Positions 1 to 11,873 of a stretch of DNA of 64,000 bases are shown here, one piece after another. Made by a program: the position numbers and the translations under genes. The stretch spans positions 1 through 64,000 of the forward strand of contig NZ_CP066802.1 in assembly GCF_016598775.1 (NCBI RefSeq), read 5' to 3'. Origin of the DNA: Actinomyces weissii. GTDB lineage: Bacteria > Actinomycetota > Actinomycetes > Actinomycetales > Actinomycetaceae. The notes below the pieces were generated by a model. That model did not search any database, was not told where the DNA came from, and saw nothing but the letters and a program-made list of their open reading frames with translations. The first letter of the stretch is position 1. Every line of letters starts with the position of its first letter.

Positions 1-43
1 GCGGCAGCTGTACACAGGCCGTGCGCAGCGCTACCCCCAAGCC

Positions 44-106
44 TGTGGACAAACCTGGGTGTGTACGCCGTAGATTGTCCCCGTCTGTGGACAAGCCTGT
101 CGACAA
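44..106. promoter_or_regulatory. DnaA-box-like sites upstream of dnaA
   Basis: Two exact TGTGGACAA sequences (reverse complement TTGTCCACA) lie at 44-52 and 86-94, and a near-match TGTCGACAA at 98-106. TTGTCCACA is the DnaA box form usual in high-G+C actinobacteria. They sit 130-190 bp before the dnaA start, so autoregulation of dnaA by DnaA is the likely role. The gene to the left of the window (usually rpmH) is not visible. Confidence 0.7.
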
Positions 107-232
107 CCCTACGTATAGGGCCATCCGATAGGCTCTGCAGGTTCTGACCAACACCGGTTGCGGACAGCCTTGCGCCGTCCGGGCCACGACCCGCGGCTGA
201 CGGCAGCCAAGGCAGTGAGAAGAGGTCCTGAC

Positions 233-1735
233 GTGTCTGACTCAGCGACGACGCAGTGGCGCGACGCCTGCGACATCCTCACTGCCACCTCTGGACTGGG
301 CCCCGGCAAGCTCTCGATCATCCGCACCACCAGGGCCGTGGACGTTGACGGGACCATCGTGCTGATCGTCGGCTCGGCCTTTGCCCGGGACGTGATCGCC
401 AACCAGGCCTACGAGCAGATCAAGGACGCGCTGCGGCAGGTGCTGGGACGGCCGGTGGACGTGGAGGTGACGGTGGACACCTCCTTGGAGACCGCACCCG
501 CCTCCTGGCTGGCTAACCGCCCAGCCCGCACCGAGGTGCCCGCACCTGCCGCACCGCGCGCCCCCGTCACCCCCGTGGCCGTGCAGGTCAGCCGCGAGGA
601 GGCCAGCACCTCCAGCCTACCCGGCTACCTGTCCACCACCAGCCCCACCGCCTCCACCGCGGCCACCCCGGTCGCAGGCCCTAGCGGCACCCCGCTGAAC
701 CCGCGCTACACCTTTGACACCTACGTCATGGGACCCTCCAACGGCTTCGCCTACGCCACCGCCGTGGCCGTGGCCGAGGCCCCTGCCAAGGCCTACAACC
801 CCCTGTTCATCTACGGGGGCTCCGGCCTGGGCAAGACCCACCTGCTGCACGCCATCGGCCACTACGCCCGCAGCCTGTTCCCGGACATCAAGGTCACCTA
901 CGTCAACTCCGAGGAGTTCCTGTCAGACTTCATCAACTCGGTGGGCGACCAGGAGCGGATCGACGGCTTCAAGCGCCGCTACCGGGAGGTGGACATCCTC
1001 CTGATCGACGACATCCAGTTCCTCCAGGGCAAGGAGGGCACGCTGGAGGAGTTCTTCCACACCTTCAACGCGCTGCACACCGCCAACAAGCAGGTGGTGC
1101 TCACCTCCGACCAGCCTCCCAAGTCCCTGGGGGGCTTTGAGGAGCGGCTGCGCTCACGCTTCGCTGAGGGCCTGATCGTGGACGTGCAGCCGCCGGACCT
1201 GGAGACACGCACCGCTATCCTGTCCAAGAAGGCCCGGGTGGAGGGCCTGGACCTGCCCATAGACGTGCTGGACTACATCGCCTCCCGCATCACCACGAAT
1301 ATCCGTGAGCTGGAGGGGGCCCTGATCCGGGTCACGGCCTTCGCCTCCCTGACCAAGCAGCACGTGGACCGCTCCCTGGCAGAGAAAGTGCTCAAGGACA
1401 TCATCACCGACCCCGGTGGTGAGGAGATCACCGTGCCGCTCATCATGGCGCAGACCTCGGACTACTTCGGCATCACCATCGACGAGCTGTGCTCGCGCAA
1501 GCGCTCCAAGACCCTGGTGACCGCCCGCCACATCGCCATGTACCTGTGCCGCGAGCTCACGGACCTGTCCCTGCCGGTGATCGGCCGGGAGTTCGGCGGC
1601 AAGGACCACACCACGGTCATGAACGCGGACAAGAAGATCCGCACGCAGATGGCGGAGCGGCGCGAGACCTACAACCACGTCGCGGAGATCACCAGCCGGA
1701 TCAAGCAGGCGGCCCAGGCCCCCCGCAGCGCCTGA
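233..1735 (+). CDS. dnaA: Chromosomal replication initiator protein DnaA
   Basis: DnaA binds DnaA boxes at oriC, unwinds the origin and recruits the replicative helicase. The 500-residue product shows the N-terminal domain, a Pro/Ala/Thr-rich linker (about 95-165), the AAA+ core with Walker A GGSGLGKT (195-202) and Walker B LLIDDIQ (256-262), and the C-terminal DNA-binding signature DHTTVMNA (458-465). The GTG at 233 is chosen because an AGAGG ribosome-binding sequence lies about 7 nt upstream and the protein then starts as [10 protein letters not shown] longer in-frame start at 158 would add 25 residues unlike the family. Gene order with dnaN, recF and gyrB confirms the identity. Confidence 0.97.
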   Translation: MSDSATTQWRDACDILTATSGLGPGKLSIIRTTRAVDVDGTIVLIVGSAFARDVIANQAYEQIKDALRQVLGRPVDVEVTVDTSLETAPASWLANRPARTEVPAPAAPRAPVTPVAVQVSREEASTSSLPGYLSTTSPTASTAATPVAGPSGTPLNPRYTFDTYVMGPSNGFAYATAVAVAEAPAKAYNPLFIYGGSGLGKTHLLHAIGHYARSLFPDIKVTYVNSEEFLSDFINSVGDQERIDGFKRRYREVDILLIDDIQFLQGKEGTLEEFFHTFNALHTANKQVVLTSDQPPKSLGGFEERLRSRFAEGLIVDVQPPDLETRTAILSKKARVEGLDLPIDVLDYIASRITTNIRELEGALIRVTAFASLTKQHVDRSLAEKVLKDIITDPGGEEITVPLIMAQTSDYFGITIDELCSRKRSKTLVTARHIAMYLCRELTDLSLPVIGREFGGKDHTTVMNADKKIRTQMAERRETYNHVAEITSRIKQAAQAPRSA

Positions 1736-2353
1736 GCCCTGCCGCAGCCTGTTCCCCTGCCTGAGTGCAGGCTCCCTGCTATCCACCGGCTGTCTGCGCG
1801 TCCAGCCCCTCTGCCGCTGCGGCGACGCCGTAACGCCGCGCCTGTCCGTCTGCCCCCAGGACTGACACCTGCCTTCCAGCCGCTGGCCAGACACTGACAG
1901 AAGCCGCTGACAGACCTGTGTACAGCGCTTGGGACAAGACGTGGACAAGTCGCCTCCAGCCTGTGCAGCGCTGCCGGGTGCCTGTGTAGTTACAAGATCG
2001 CAGACTGTGCCCACCCACAGGCCCAGGCCGTACTCCACGGAAGCACACCCGTGTGCTTCCACAAGCCTGCTTGGCTGGATCAAGCCGCAAAGCTGGTACA
2101 TCCACAGGATCCACAGCTGCTACTACAACTACTTACAAGAAACCTGGTCCACGGCGCATCTCCTCTCGGTACCATGGCCGCCACCACGGGACGGGGTACA
2201 GCCGGGCCAGGGACGGTGCGGGCACCTGCACCTCAGGCGACCGTCTGCAGCCGAGCCGCTAAGCCCCCAGCACAGGCCCTGCCGGTCGGAGCTGTGATTC
2301 GTCTACACTGCCTGCCAGTAACTCAAGCCACTGCCACAGGAGAGACAACGACC
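1736..2353. other. dnaA-dnaN intergenic region, conventional oriC position
   Basis: This 618-bp gap has no convincing gene. In most actinobacteria oriC lies here. DnaA-box-like sites are present but degenerate: TGTGTACAG (1917-1925), CGTGGACAA (1940-1948), ACATCCACA (2098-2106) and GGATCCACA (2107-2115). A relatively A+T-rich stretch at about 2119-2143 could be the unwinding element. No exact TTGTCCACA was found here, which is notable because exact boxes occur upstream of dnaA and at 16.9 kb. Calling it oriC rests mainly on position. Confidence 0.6.
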
Positions 2354-3487
2354 GTGAAGCTCAGGGTTGACCGCGACGTCCTCGCGGAGGCAGTTACCTG
2401 GACCGCCCGCTCACTGCCGCAGCGCCCACCGGTGCCCGTCCTGGCCGGGGTGCGTCTGGAGGCCAAGGGCTCCAGCCTGACCCTGTCCTCCTTCGACTAT
2501 GAGGTCTCGGCCCGCTGCGAGGTGGCCGCAGAGGTCGAGGAGCCTGGGGTGGTGCTGGTCTCCGGTCGGCTCCTGGCCGATATCGCCAAGGCCCTGCCTG
2601 CCAAGCCGGTGGACCTGGAGGTGGAGGGCACCAAGGTGACCGTCACCTGCGGCTCAGCCCACTTCACCCTGGCGGCCATGGCGGCGGACGACTACCCCGC
2701 GCTGCCGCAGATGCCCGCCGTCGCAGGCACTATCGACGCCGGGGACCTGGCCAAGGCCGTGGCCCAGGTCTTTACCGCCGCCTCCCGTGACGAGACCCTG
2801 CCCATGCTCACCTCCGTGCAGATGGAGGTGGAGGGCAGCACGCTCACCCTGCTGGCCACCGACCGTTACCGCCTGGCCATGCGGGAGATGCAGTGGTCCC
2901 CCGATGAGCAGAGCATCTCCACCACCGCCCTGCTGAAGGCCCGCACCCTGTCTGACGTAGCCAAGTCCCTGACCAGCTCCGGTGACGTGACGGTGGCCCT
3001 GAGCGAGGACGGCTCCAGCTCCGCGGGCCTGATCGGCTTCGAGGCCGGCGGGCGGCGCACCACCTCCCTGCTGACCGACGGCGACTACCCGCCGGTGCGG
3101 CGGCTGTTCCCGGAGACCACCACCATCCACGCCACCGTCGGCAAGGACGAGCTGGTGGCGGCGGTGCGCCGCGTCAGCCTGGTGGCGGAGCGTTCCACCC
3201 CAATCCGCCTGAGCTTCACCCAGGGCACCTTGTCCCTGGAGGCCGGGCAGGGTGACGACGCCCAGGCCAGCGAGGAGCTGGTGGCCCACCTGGACGGCGA
3301 GGACATCTCCACCGCCTTCAACCCCGGCTACCTGCTGGATGGGCTGGCGGCCCTGAGCACCCCCTACGTGCGCCTGGACTTCACCCACCCCTCCAAGCCG
3401 GCGGTGCTCACCGGCATGGACGCGATCGGTGGCCAGGAGGACCCCAGCTTCCGCTACCTGATCATGCCGATCCGCTTCGGGGCCTGA
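2354..3487 (+). CDS. dnaN: DNA polymerase III sliding clamp (beta subunit)
   Basis: This encodes the ring-shaped processivity clamp that tethers polymerase III to DNA and also binds other replication and repair enzymes. The product is 377 residues, the usual length for the three-fold repeated clamp domain. It begins VKLRVDRDVLAEAVTWTAR and ends with YLIMPIRF, the conserved C-terminal clamp motif (M-P-hydrophobic-R). The GTG at 2354 is selected because AGGAG lies at 2338-2342 and the family N-terminus begins exactly there; the open frame extends back to 2051 without family similarity. recF follows after 34 bp. Confidence 0.96.
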   Translation: MKLRVDRDVLAEAVTWTARSLPQRPPVPVLAGVRLEAKGSSLTLSSFDYEVSARCEVAAEVEEPGVVLVSGRLLADIAKALPAKPVDLEVEGTKVTVTCGSAHFTLAAMAADDYPALPQMPAVAGTIDAGDLAKAVAQVFTAASRDETLPMLTSVQMEVEGSTLTLLATDRYRLAMREMQWSPDEQSISTTALLKARTLSDVAKSLTSSGDVTVALSEDGSSSAGLIGFEAGGRRTTSLLTDGDYPPVRRLFPETTTIHATVGKDELVAAVRRVSLVAERSTPIRLSFTQGTLSLEAGQGDDAQASEELVAHLDGEDISTAFNPGYLLDGLAALSTPYVRLDFTHPSKPAVLTGMDAIGGQEDPSFRYLIMPIRFGA

Positions 3488-3521
3488 GAGCCTTCCGCTC
3501 CGCGCCCCGGGCCCAGCAGGC

Positions 3522-4724
3522 ATGTACGTCTCCGACCTCGCCCTGCAGGACTTCCGTTCCTATCGTGAGCTGCTGGTGCAGCTGGCACCGGGGCCGACGG
3601 CGATCGTAGGGGCCAACGGCCAGGGCAAGACCAACCTGGTGGAGGCGATCGCCTACCTCTCCACCCTCTCCAGCCACCGGGTGGGGGCTGACAGGGCCCT
3701 GGTGCGCCAGGCCCCAGCCGGTCAGTCCCAGCCCGCGGGCGCGGTGGTGCAGGCCAGGGTGGTGCGTGGCGAGCGGCCCAGCGTCCTGGAGATCGAGATC
3801 ATCTCCGGCAAGGCCAACCGGGCCCGGCTCAACCGGGCCGCAGTGCGGCCCCGTGAGCTGGTGGGGATACTGCGCACCGTGGTCTTCGCCCCGGAGGACC
3901 TGCACCTGGTGCGTGAGGAGCCCGCGGTGCGCCGTCGTTTCCTGGACGACCTGGCGGTCCAGCTGACCCCCCGCCTGGCCGGGGTGCGTGCCGACCATGA
4001 ACGGGTACTGGCCCAGCGGGCCGGGCTGCTGAAGTCCGCGCGCAGCTCGCGTACCCCCACCAGGAGCCTGCAGGCCACCCTGGAGGTGTGGGACGCCCAG
4101 CTGGCTGCGGCCGCTGCCCAGCTGATCGCCGCCCGCGTCCGGCTGCTGCGTCTGCTGCGCCCCTGGGTCAGCGCCAGCTACGAGTCCATCAGCCTGGGCC
4201 AGTCCGCGGCCCTGCCCGTCTACCGCTCCAGCCTGCTGGAGCAGGAGGGCGCTCCCGAGCCCCGCCCTGACGGGCAGGTGGAGGAAACCGAGAGCCAGCT
4301 GCTGGACACCGAGCGGACCACCGCCCGGCTGGTAGCGGCCATGGAGAGCCTGCACGCCAAGGAGATCGACCGGGGCGTGAACCTGGTGGGCGCCCACCGT
4401 GACGACCTGCTGCTGTTCCTGGGCGGGCTGCCTGCCAAGGGCTACGCCTCCCACGGGGAGCAGTGGTCCCTGGCCCTGGCCCTGCGCCTGGCCTCCTACC
4501 AGGTGCTGCGTCACGACGCGCAGGAGCTCAGCGGCGACGCCGAGCCGGTGCTCGTGCTCGACGACGTCTTCGCCTCCCTGGACAGCAGGCGGCGGCAGGC
4601 CCTGGTCGAGGTGGTCGCCGAGGCCCAGCAGGTGCTGCTGACCGCCGCCGTCGACGAGGACGTGCCCGCCCAGCTGGCGGGCAGCCGGTTGCGGGTGCAG
4701 GGCTCGGAGGTCAGCAGTGGCTGA
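3522..4724 (+). CDS. recF: DNA replication and repair protein RecF
   Basis: RecF is an SMC-like ATPase that loads RecA at single-strand gaps with RecO and RecR. The 400-residue product begins MYVSDLALQDFRSY, typical of RecF. It carries Walker A GANGQGKT (30-37), the signature region around VNLVGAHRDDL, and a Walker B/D-loop LVLDDVFASLD near residue 345. It starts 34 bp after dnaN and its last 8 bases overlap the start of the next gene, which indicates translational coupling in the dnaA-gyrB cluster. Confidence 0.95.
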   Translation: MYVSDLALQDFRSYRELLVQLAPGPTAIVGANGQGKTNLVEAIAYLSTLSSHRVGADRALVRQAPAGQSQPAGAVVQARVVRGERPSVLEIEIISGKANRARLNRAAVRPRELVGILRTVVFAPEDLHLVREEPAVRRRFLDDLAVQLTPRLAGVRADHERVLAQRAGLLKSARSSRTPTRSLQATLEVWDAQLAAAAAQLIAARVRLLRLLRPWVSASYESISLGQSAALPVYRSSLLEQEGAPEPRPDGQVEETESQLLDTERTTARLVAAMESLHAKEIDRGVNLVGAHRDDLLLFLGGLPAKGYASHGEQWSLALALRLASYQVLRHDAQELSGDAEPVLVLDDVFASLDSRRRQALVEVVAEAQQVLLTAAVDEDVPAQLAGSRLRVQGSEVSSG

Positions 4725-5319
4725 GGACTGGGAGGCGGCTGGGGACGTCCTGGCCCAGCGGGCCCTGGCCCGTCAGGTCTCCGTGGCCTGGGACCGGGGC
4801 CTGGCGCGCCGTCCGGTCCGGGACCTGGCGGCTGCGGGACGGCTGGCCGCCAGGCGGCAGCGACCAGGCGCCAACGGGCAGGGCAGTGAGGCTGAGGCCG
4901 ACCCCCTGGCCCCGCCCGCCCCCGGTCTGGCTCCGGGCAAGGGCCGTCCCGGTCCCAGCCGCTTTGACCCGCACCTGGCTTCCAAGGCCCTGCGGGCGAC
5001 TGCCCGGGAGAAGGGCTGGGGCGGCAAGCTGCGCATGGCCATGGTGATCGTGCGCTGGGCGGAGATCGTGGGGGCGCAGGTTGCCGAGCACTGTGTGGTG
5101 GAGTCCTTTGAGGCCGGGGAGCTGACCGTACGGGCCTCCTCCTCCGCCTGGGCGCAGCAGCTGCGTCTGCTGCAGCCGCGTATCGAGTCCCTGCTGTCCG
5201 AGCAGGTGGGCCCCGGCGCCGTCACCAGGATGACGGTGCTGGGTCCGCAGGGCCCGAGCTGGCGCCACGGCAGGCGCACCGTGCGCAACGGGCGCGGACC
5301 CCGCGACACCTACGGCTGA
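4717..5319 (+). CDS. DUF721 protein, DciA-like helicase loader/operator
   Basis: The 200-residue product sits between recF and gyrB, the standard position of the actinobacterial DUF721 protein. DUF721 proteins include DciA, which acts with the replicative helicase DnaB in bacteria lacking DnaC/DnaI. The N-terminal third is Arg/Ala/Pro-rich. The DUF721 core follows (about 110-185) with VRWAEIVGAQVAEHCV and SSAWAQQLRLLQPRI. The GTG at 4717 overlaps the recF stop by 8 bp. That this protein loads DnaB in this organism is inference from family and context. Confidence 0.88.
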   Translation: MAEDWEAAGDVLAQRALARQVSVAWDRGLARRPVRDLAAAGRLAARRQRPGANGQGSEAEADPLAPPAPGLAPGKGRPGPSRFDPHLASKALRATAREKGWGGKLRMAMVIVRWAEIVGAQVAEHCVVESFEAGELTVRASSSAWAQQLRLLQPRIESLLSEQVGPGAVTRMTVLGPQGPSWRHGRRTVRNGRGPRDTYG

Positions 5320-7665
<2,346 letters not shown>

Positions 7666-7714
7666 GCGCCCCGCGCCCGCCGGAACCCCGTACCCAGACA
7701 AGCAAAGGAACCCC

Positions 7715-10411
7715 GTGAGCGAAGAGAACACCACGCTTCCTGTCAGCGAGCAGACCCACGACCGCGTCCAGCCCGTGGACCTCCAGCTGGAGATGCAGCG
7801 CTCCTACCTGGACTACGCCATGAGCGTCATCGTGGGGCGGGCGCTGCCGGACGTGCGTGACGGCCTCAAGCCCGTCCACCGCCGGGTCCTGTACGCCATG
7901 TACGACGGCGGCTACCGCCCCAACGCCGCCTTCTCCAAGTCCTCCCGCATCGTCGGCGACGTCATGGGCAGCTACCACCCCCACGGCGACGTCGCCATCT
8001 ACGATGCCCTGGCCCGCCTGGTACAGCCCTGGTCCCTGCGCTACCCGCTGGTGGCCGGGCAGGGGAACTTCGGCACCCCCGGCAACCTGGGGCCGGCCGC
8101 CCCCCGGTACACCGAGTGCAAGATGGCCCCCCTGGCCATGGAGATGGTCCGGGACATCGACGAGGAGAGCGTCGACTTCCAGGACAACTACGACGGCAAG
8201 AACCAGGAGCCCACCATCCTGCCGGCCCGGTTCCCCAACCTGCTGGTCAACGGCTCCGAGGGCATCGCCGTGGGTATGGCCACCCGTATCCCCCCGCACA
8301 ACCTGCGGGAGGTCGCCCGGGGTGTGCAGTGGTTCCTGGAGCACCCGGACGCCTCCCGTGAGGAGCTGCTCCAGGCCCTGATCGAGCGCATCCCCGGCCC
8401 GGACTTTCCTACTGGTGCCACCATCCTGGGGCGGCGCGGTATCGAGGAGGCCTACCGTACCGGGCGCGGCTCCATCACCCAGCGGGCCGTGGTCAACGTG
8501 GAGGAGATCCACGGGCGTCAGTGCCTGGTGGTCACCGAGCTGCCCTACCAGGTCAACCCTGACAACCTGGCGGACAAGATCGCCCAGCTGGTGCGTGACG
8601 GCCAGGTCGGGGGGATCGCCGACATCCGGGACGAGACCTCCGGGCGCACCGGCCAGCGCCTGGTGATCGTGCTCAAGCGCGACGCCGTGGCCAAGGTGGT
8701 GCTCAACAACCTGTACAAGCGCACCCAGCTGCAGGACAACTTCCCCGCCAACATGCTGGCCCTGGTGGACGGCGTGCCGCGCACCCTGAGCCTGGACGGC
8801 TTCGTGCGCCACTGGGTGGAGCACCAGATCGACGTGATCGTGCGCCGCTCCCGGTACCGCCTGCGCAAGGCCGAGGAGCGCCTGCACATCCTGGAGGGCC
8901 TGCTCAAGGCCATCGACGCCCTGGACGCCGTGATCGCCCTGATCCGCCGCTCCCCGACCACCGAGGAGGCCCGCTCCGGGCTGATGGGCCTGCTGGGCGT
9001 GGACGAGGCCCAGGCCGAGGCGATCCTGTCCCTGCAGCTGCGCCGTCTGGCCGCCCTGGAGCGACTGAAGATCCAGCAGGAGGCGGAGGACCTGCAGGCC
9101 AAGGTCGCTGACCTGCGTGACATCATCGCCTCCCCGGAGCGCCAGCGCGGGATCGTCTCTACCGAGCTCAGTGAGATCGTGGAGAAGTTCGGTGACGAGC
9201 GGCGTACCCGCATCGTCCCCTTCGACGGTGAGATGAGCATGGAGGACCTGATCCCCGAGGAGGAGGTGGTGGTCACCATCACCCGCTCCGGCTACGCCAA
9301 GCGCACCCGCACCGACCAGTACCGCTCCCAGCACCGGGGCGGCAAGGGGGTCAAGGGCACCGCCCTGCGCGAGGACGACGTCGTGGACCACTTCTTCGTG
9401 ACCACCACCCACCACTGGCTGCTGTTCTTCACCAACCTGGGCCGGGTCTACCGGGCCAAGGCCTACGAGCTGCCGGAGGGCGGGCGCGACGCCAAGGGCC
9501 AGCACGTGGCCAACCTGCTGGCCTTCCAGCCGGGCGAGGAGATCGCCCAGGTCATGGAGCTCAAGGACTACGCGGCCGCCGACTACCTGGTGCTCGCCAC
9601 CCGCCGCGGCCTGGTCAAGAAGACCCGCCTGAGCGAGTACGACTCCAACCGCTCCGGCGGGGTGATCGCCATCAACCTGCGGGAGGACGAGCAGGGCAAC
9701 GCCGACGAGCTGGTCTCCGCCGCCCTGCTGTCCGCCGGGCAGGACCTGCTGCTGGTCTCCCGCCACGGCCAGTCCGCCCGCTTCCACGCCACCGACGAGG
9801 CCCTGCGTCCCACCGGCCGGGCCACCAGCGGCGTGACCGGCATGCGCTTCCGGGAGGGCGACAGCCTGCTGGCCATGGACGTGGTGGACCCCCAGTGGAC
9901 TGACGCGGACCTGTTCGTGGTCACCGAGGGCGGCTACGCCAAGCGGACCAACGTGGCCGACTACCCGGTCAAGGGCCGCGGCGGCCTGGGCGTGAAGGTC
10001 GCCAACCTGGTCGAGGAGCGGGGGGACCTGGTGGGGGCCCTGGTCACCGGCCCGGGTGACGAGGTGCTGTGCATCATGGAGTCCGGCAAGGTGCTGCGCT
10101 CGGCGGTGGACGAGGTCTCCCGCACCGGCCGCAACACCCAGGGGGTCACCTTCGCCAAGCCTGACGACGGCGACCGCATCATCGCGGTGGCCCGCAACAC
10201 CGAGCGGGAGCTGGACAGCGACGAGACGCCCGCCAGCGCCCCCAGCGCCGCTAGTGCTGACAGCACCGCGGACGACGTCGCCAGCGTTGTGGATGGCGTG
10301 GCCGCTGGGCCTGTCGGGGACCTTTCCGCCGAAAGTGTGAGCACTGAGCAGGCGCAGGATCACACTGAGGCGGTAGGCTCGGTGGAGGACGAAAGTGAGG
10401 ACCAGGAATGA
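7715..10411 (+). CDS. gyrA: DNA gyrase subunit A
   Basis: GyrA cleaves and religates DNA and wraps it through its C-terminal propeller. The product is 898 residues. The active-site tyrosine is Y132 in RYTECKM. The GyrA box, normally QRRGGKG, reads QHRGGKG (539-545). The quinolone-determining region reads [10 protein letters not shown], with Val93 where Escherichia coli has Ser83. After the propeller there is an acidic, Ser/Ala-rich tail of about 65 residues. The GTG start at 7715 follows AAAGGA. The stop overlaps the next ATG by 4 bp, so gyrA and the DUF3566 gene are coupled. Confidence 0.97.
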   Translation: MSEENTTLPVSEQTHDRVQPVDLQLEMQRSYLDYAMSVIVGRALPDVRDGLKPVHRRVLYAMYDGGYRPNAAFSKSSRIVGDVMGSYHPHGDVAIYDALARLVQPWSLRYPLVAGQGNFGTPGNLGPAAPRYTECKMAPLAMEMVRDIDEESVDFQDNYDGKNQEPTILPARFPNLLVNGSEGIAVGMATRIPPHNLREVARGVQWFLEHPDASREELLQALIERIPGPDFPTGATILGRRGIEEAYRTGRGSITQRAVVNVEEIHGRQCLVVTELPYQVNPDNLADKIAQLVRDGQVGGIADIRDETSGRTGQRLVIVLKRDAVAKVVLNNLYKRTQLQDNFPANMLALVDGVPRTLSLDGFVRHWVEHQIDVIVRRSRYRLRKAEERLHILEGLLKAIDALDAVIALIRRSPTTEEARSGLMGLLGVDEAQAEAILSLQLRRLAALERLKIQQEAEDLQAKVADLRDIIASPERQRGIVSTELSEIVEKFGDERRTRIVPFDGEMSMEDLIPEEEVVVTITRSGYAKRTRTDQYRSQHRGGKGVKGTALREDDVVDHFFVTTTHHWLLFFTNLGRVYRAKAYELPEGGRDAKGQHVANLLAFQPGEEIAQVMELKDYAAADYLVLATRRGLVKKTRLSEYDSNRSGGVIAINLREDEQGNADELVSAALLSAGQDLLLVSRHGQSARFHATDEALRPTGRATSGVTGMRFREGDSLLAMDVVDPQWTDADLFVVTEGGYAKRTNVADYPVKGRGGLGVKVANLVEERGDLVGALVTGPGDEVLCIMESGKVLRSAVDEVSRTGRNTQGVTFAKPDDGDRIIAVARNTERELDSDETPASAPSAASADSTADDVASVVDGVAAGPVGDLSAESVSTEQAQDHTEAVGSVEDESEDQE

Positions 10412-10896
10412 GCCAGTCGCCTTCCGCCGCGCCAGGTACGCCGGTCGCGGCAGCTGCTGCACCCTCCGCTGGCGTGGGCCCGGCCCAGGCGGCGCATGGC
10501 GGCAAGTCGGTCAAGAAGAAGATCGCTGGCCCCCGCAAGGTGCGCCTGGTACTGACCCGGGTGGACCCCTGGTCCGTGATGAAGGTGTCCTTCCTGCTGT
10601 CCTTCGCGGCCTTCATCATGATCATCGTGGGTGCGGCGGTCGTGTGGTTCATGCTGGACCGGATGCACGTGTTCTCCGGTATCCAGGACCTGGTGGGTAC
10701 GGTCTTTGACGAGAAGAACAACGCCTTCCAGGCGCTGGTGGAGTACATGAAGTTCTCTCGGGCGCTCGCCATGGCGGCGATCATCGGGGTGGTCAACATC
10801 GTGCTGACCACGGCCCTGTCCACGATCGGCGCCTTCCTGTACAACATCACCGCCTCACTGGTCGGTGGGGTTCATCTCACACTGGCGGACGACTGA
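10408..10896 (+). CDS. DUF3566 transmembrane protein
   Basis: This 162-residue membrane protein lies directly after gyrA, as in many actinobacteria (DUF3566 family; no defined biochemical role known to me). It has an Ala/Pro-rich cytoplasmic N-terminus, a basic stretch [15 protein letters not shown], then two predicted membrane segments (about 54-78 and 110-140) enclosing a short loop with the family-typical [16 protein letters not shown]. The ATG overlaps the gyrA stop by 4 bp. The family is clear; the function is not. Confidence 0.85.
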   Translation: MSQSPSAAPGTPVAAAAAPSAGVGPAQAAHGGKSVKKKIAGPRKVRLVLTRVDPWSVMKVSFLLSFAAFIMIIVGAAVVWFMLDRMHVFSGIQDLVGTVFDEKNNAFQALVEYMKFSRALAMAAIIGVVNIVLTTALSTIGAFLYNITASLVGGVHLTLADD

Positions 10897-10945
10897 TTCG
10901 ATTTGTCCGCCTCGGACCGGGTGCGCTAGTCTCATCCGGTCGCAA

Positions 10946-11022
10946 GGGCCTATAGCTCAGTTGGTTAGAGCGCATCCCTGATAAGGATGAGGTCGCTGGT
11001 TCGAGTCCAGCTAGGCCCACCA
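10946..11022 (+). tRNA. tRNA-Ile (GAU)
   Basis: A complete cloverleaf can be drawn: acceptor GGGCCTA pairs with TAGGCCC, the anticodon loop is CTGATAA with anticodon GAT, and the T-loop is GGTTCGAGTCC. The CCA end is encoded (11020-11022). It lies downstream of gyrA, the usual actinobacterial location. Confidence 0.97.
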
Positions 11023-11049
11023 CCCGCGGTGGAACGATGAGGAGGGTCC

Positions 11050-11214
11050 ATGAGGAGCCGGACGGTCGTGACTGCTGCGGTTTTCTCATGCCTGGCAGCT
11101 GCTGGCTACGCCGCGTGGCTCAAGATCGAGGAGGCCCGCTCCTGGCGGACCGCCTGGGCCGAGGTCACCGACCCGGTGGCAGAGCCCGCGGAGGCTGACT
11201 CCTCCCAGGCATGA
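11050..11214 (+). CDS. DLW-39 family small protein
   Basis: This short ORF of 54 codons lies between tRNA-Ile and tRNA-Ala, exactly where actinobacteria carry the small DLW-39 family protein. It starts MRSRTVVTAAVFSCLAAAG, a likely membrane segment, followed by WLKIEEARSWRTAWAEVTDP; the WAEVTDP end matches the family signature. A strong GAGGAGGG ribosome-binding sequence lies just before the ATG at 11050. Function is unknown. Position plus signature make the call fairly secure despite the size. Confidence 0.78.
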   Translation: MRSRTVVTAAVFSCLAAAGYAAWLKIEEARSWRTAWAEVTDPVAEPAEADSSQA

Positions 11215-11221
11215 GCCACAG

Positions 11222-11297
11222 GGGGCCATGGCGCAATTGGTAGCGCACCTGCTTTGCAAGCAGGGGGTTACGGGTTCGAGTCCCGTTGGCTCCACCA
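11222..11297 (+). tRNA. tRNA-Ala (UGC)
   Basis: Acceptor GGGGCCA pairs with TGGCTCC (one G-T wobble), the anticodon loop contains TGC, and the T-loop is GGGTTCGAGTCCC. The CCA end is encoded (11295-11297). The island with the transposase relic and bacteriocin-like genes begins immediately after it. Confidence 0.97.
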
Positions 11298-11828
11298 CTT
11301 CCACAAGGTCCGGTCCCTGGCCATCGACGACGGCCTCGGCCCGGGCCTTGCTGCTCTCCTGTCTCGTGGACCCAGGCGAGTGCATTGTTGCAGTCGCCGC
11401 TGCGGGTGTCGGCGAATCGGTTGGTGGGGTCCCCTCGGCACGTTACGTGCCGGTGGACATCCACCTGGACCCCGCAGGCCGTCGCCCGCTGGTGGGGCGG
11501 ATGTCAGGGACCTTGCGGTGGGTGGCCAGCCAGGCGGACACGGTGCGGGCAGCGGCCTTGGGCACGTCAAGGGTCGCACGATAGGACAGCACGCTGGGAC
11601 CTTCCAAGAGGTATCAGGGATATACGTCAACCCCTGTCCTGTTCGTGCTCCCCGTGTGCGGCCACACGAGACAGGCCCCTTCCCCCACCCTGGCTCAGGA
11701 CAGGCACGACCACGACGGCGCAGCGGGCCGCCGGCCCAGCAGGTCCTGGCAGGGCCCCACGCGCTAGCAGGCCACGGCCAGCCCTTGCCCAACCACTCAC
11801 CTCCTACGAAGGGTTGATAAACATTTGC
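11298..11828. other. Non-coding stretch after tRNA-Ala containing a transposase relic
   Basis: No intact gene is supported over this 530-bp interval. The frames open here are antisense or shifted readings, some running through the tRNA. The only coding signal I trust is the 49-codon transposase remnant at 11443-11592 on the minus strand. Base composition falls towards the right end, where the bacteriocin-like cassette begins. Confidence 0.5.
11443..11592 (-). pseudogene. Transposase N-terminal remnant (IS5-type)
   Basis: On the minus strand a 49-codon frame from a GTG at 11592 to a TAA at 11443 reads VLSYRATLDVPKAAARTVSA and continues WLATHRKVPDIRP. This closely resembles the opening of IS5-group transposases from actinobacteria, many of which begin LSYRATLDVP. 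After about 32 residues the similarity stops, and no DDE catalytic region follows in any frame. I therefore read it as the decayed left end of an insertion sequence, downstream of tRNA-Ala and next to a low-G+C cassette. The IS family is from memory of the motif. Confidence 0.5.
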
Positions 11829-11857
11829 TTGCATTGAAAACAATGCAGGAGTACGGT
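11829..11857 (+). promoter_or_regulatory. Candidate promoter with operator-like inverted repeat for the bacteriocin-like cassette
   Basis: TTGCAT (11829-11834) and TACGGT (11852-11857) are spaced by 17 bp, which fits a housekeeping promoter. A perfect 7-bp inverted repeat, TGCATTG-AAAA-CAATGCA (11830-11847), overlaps the -35 element, so a bound repressor would block it. The promoter precedes the first gene by about 90 bp. Confidence 0.4.
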
Positions 11858-11873
11858 GGTAAGCGCATGGGCT

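Noticed and set aside
10877..11089. Minus-strand frame through tRNA-Ile encoding LAGLEPATSSLSGMRSNQLS
   Set aside because: Another antisense tRNA artefact, fully explained by tRNA-Ile.
11165..11464. Minus-strand frame through tRNA-Ala encoding NGTRTRNPLLAKQVRYQLRH
   Set aside because: This peptide is the well-known spurious translation of a tRNA antisense strand; the tRNA-Ala explains it.
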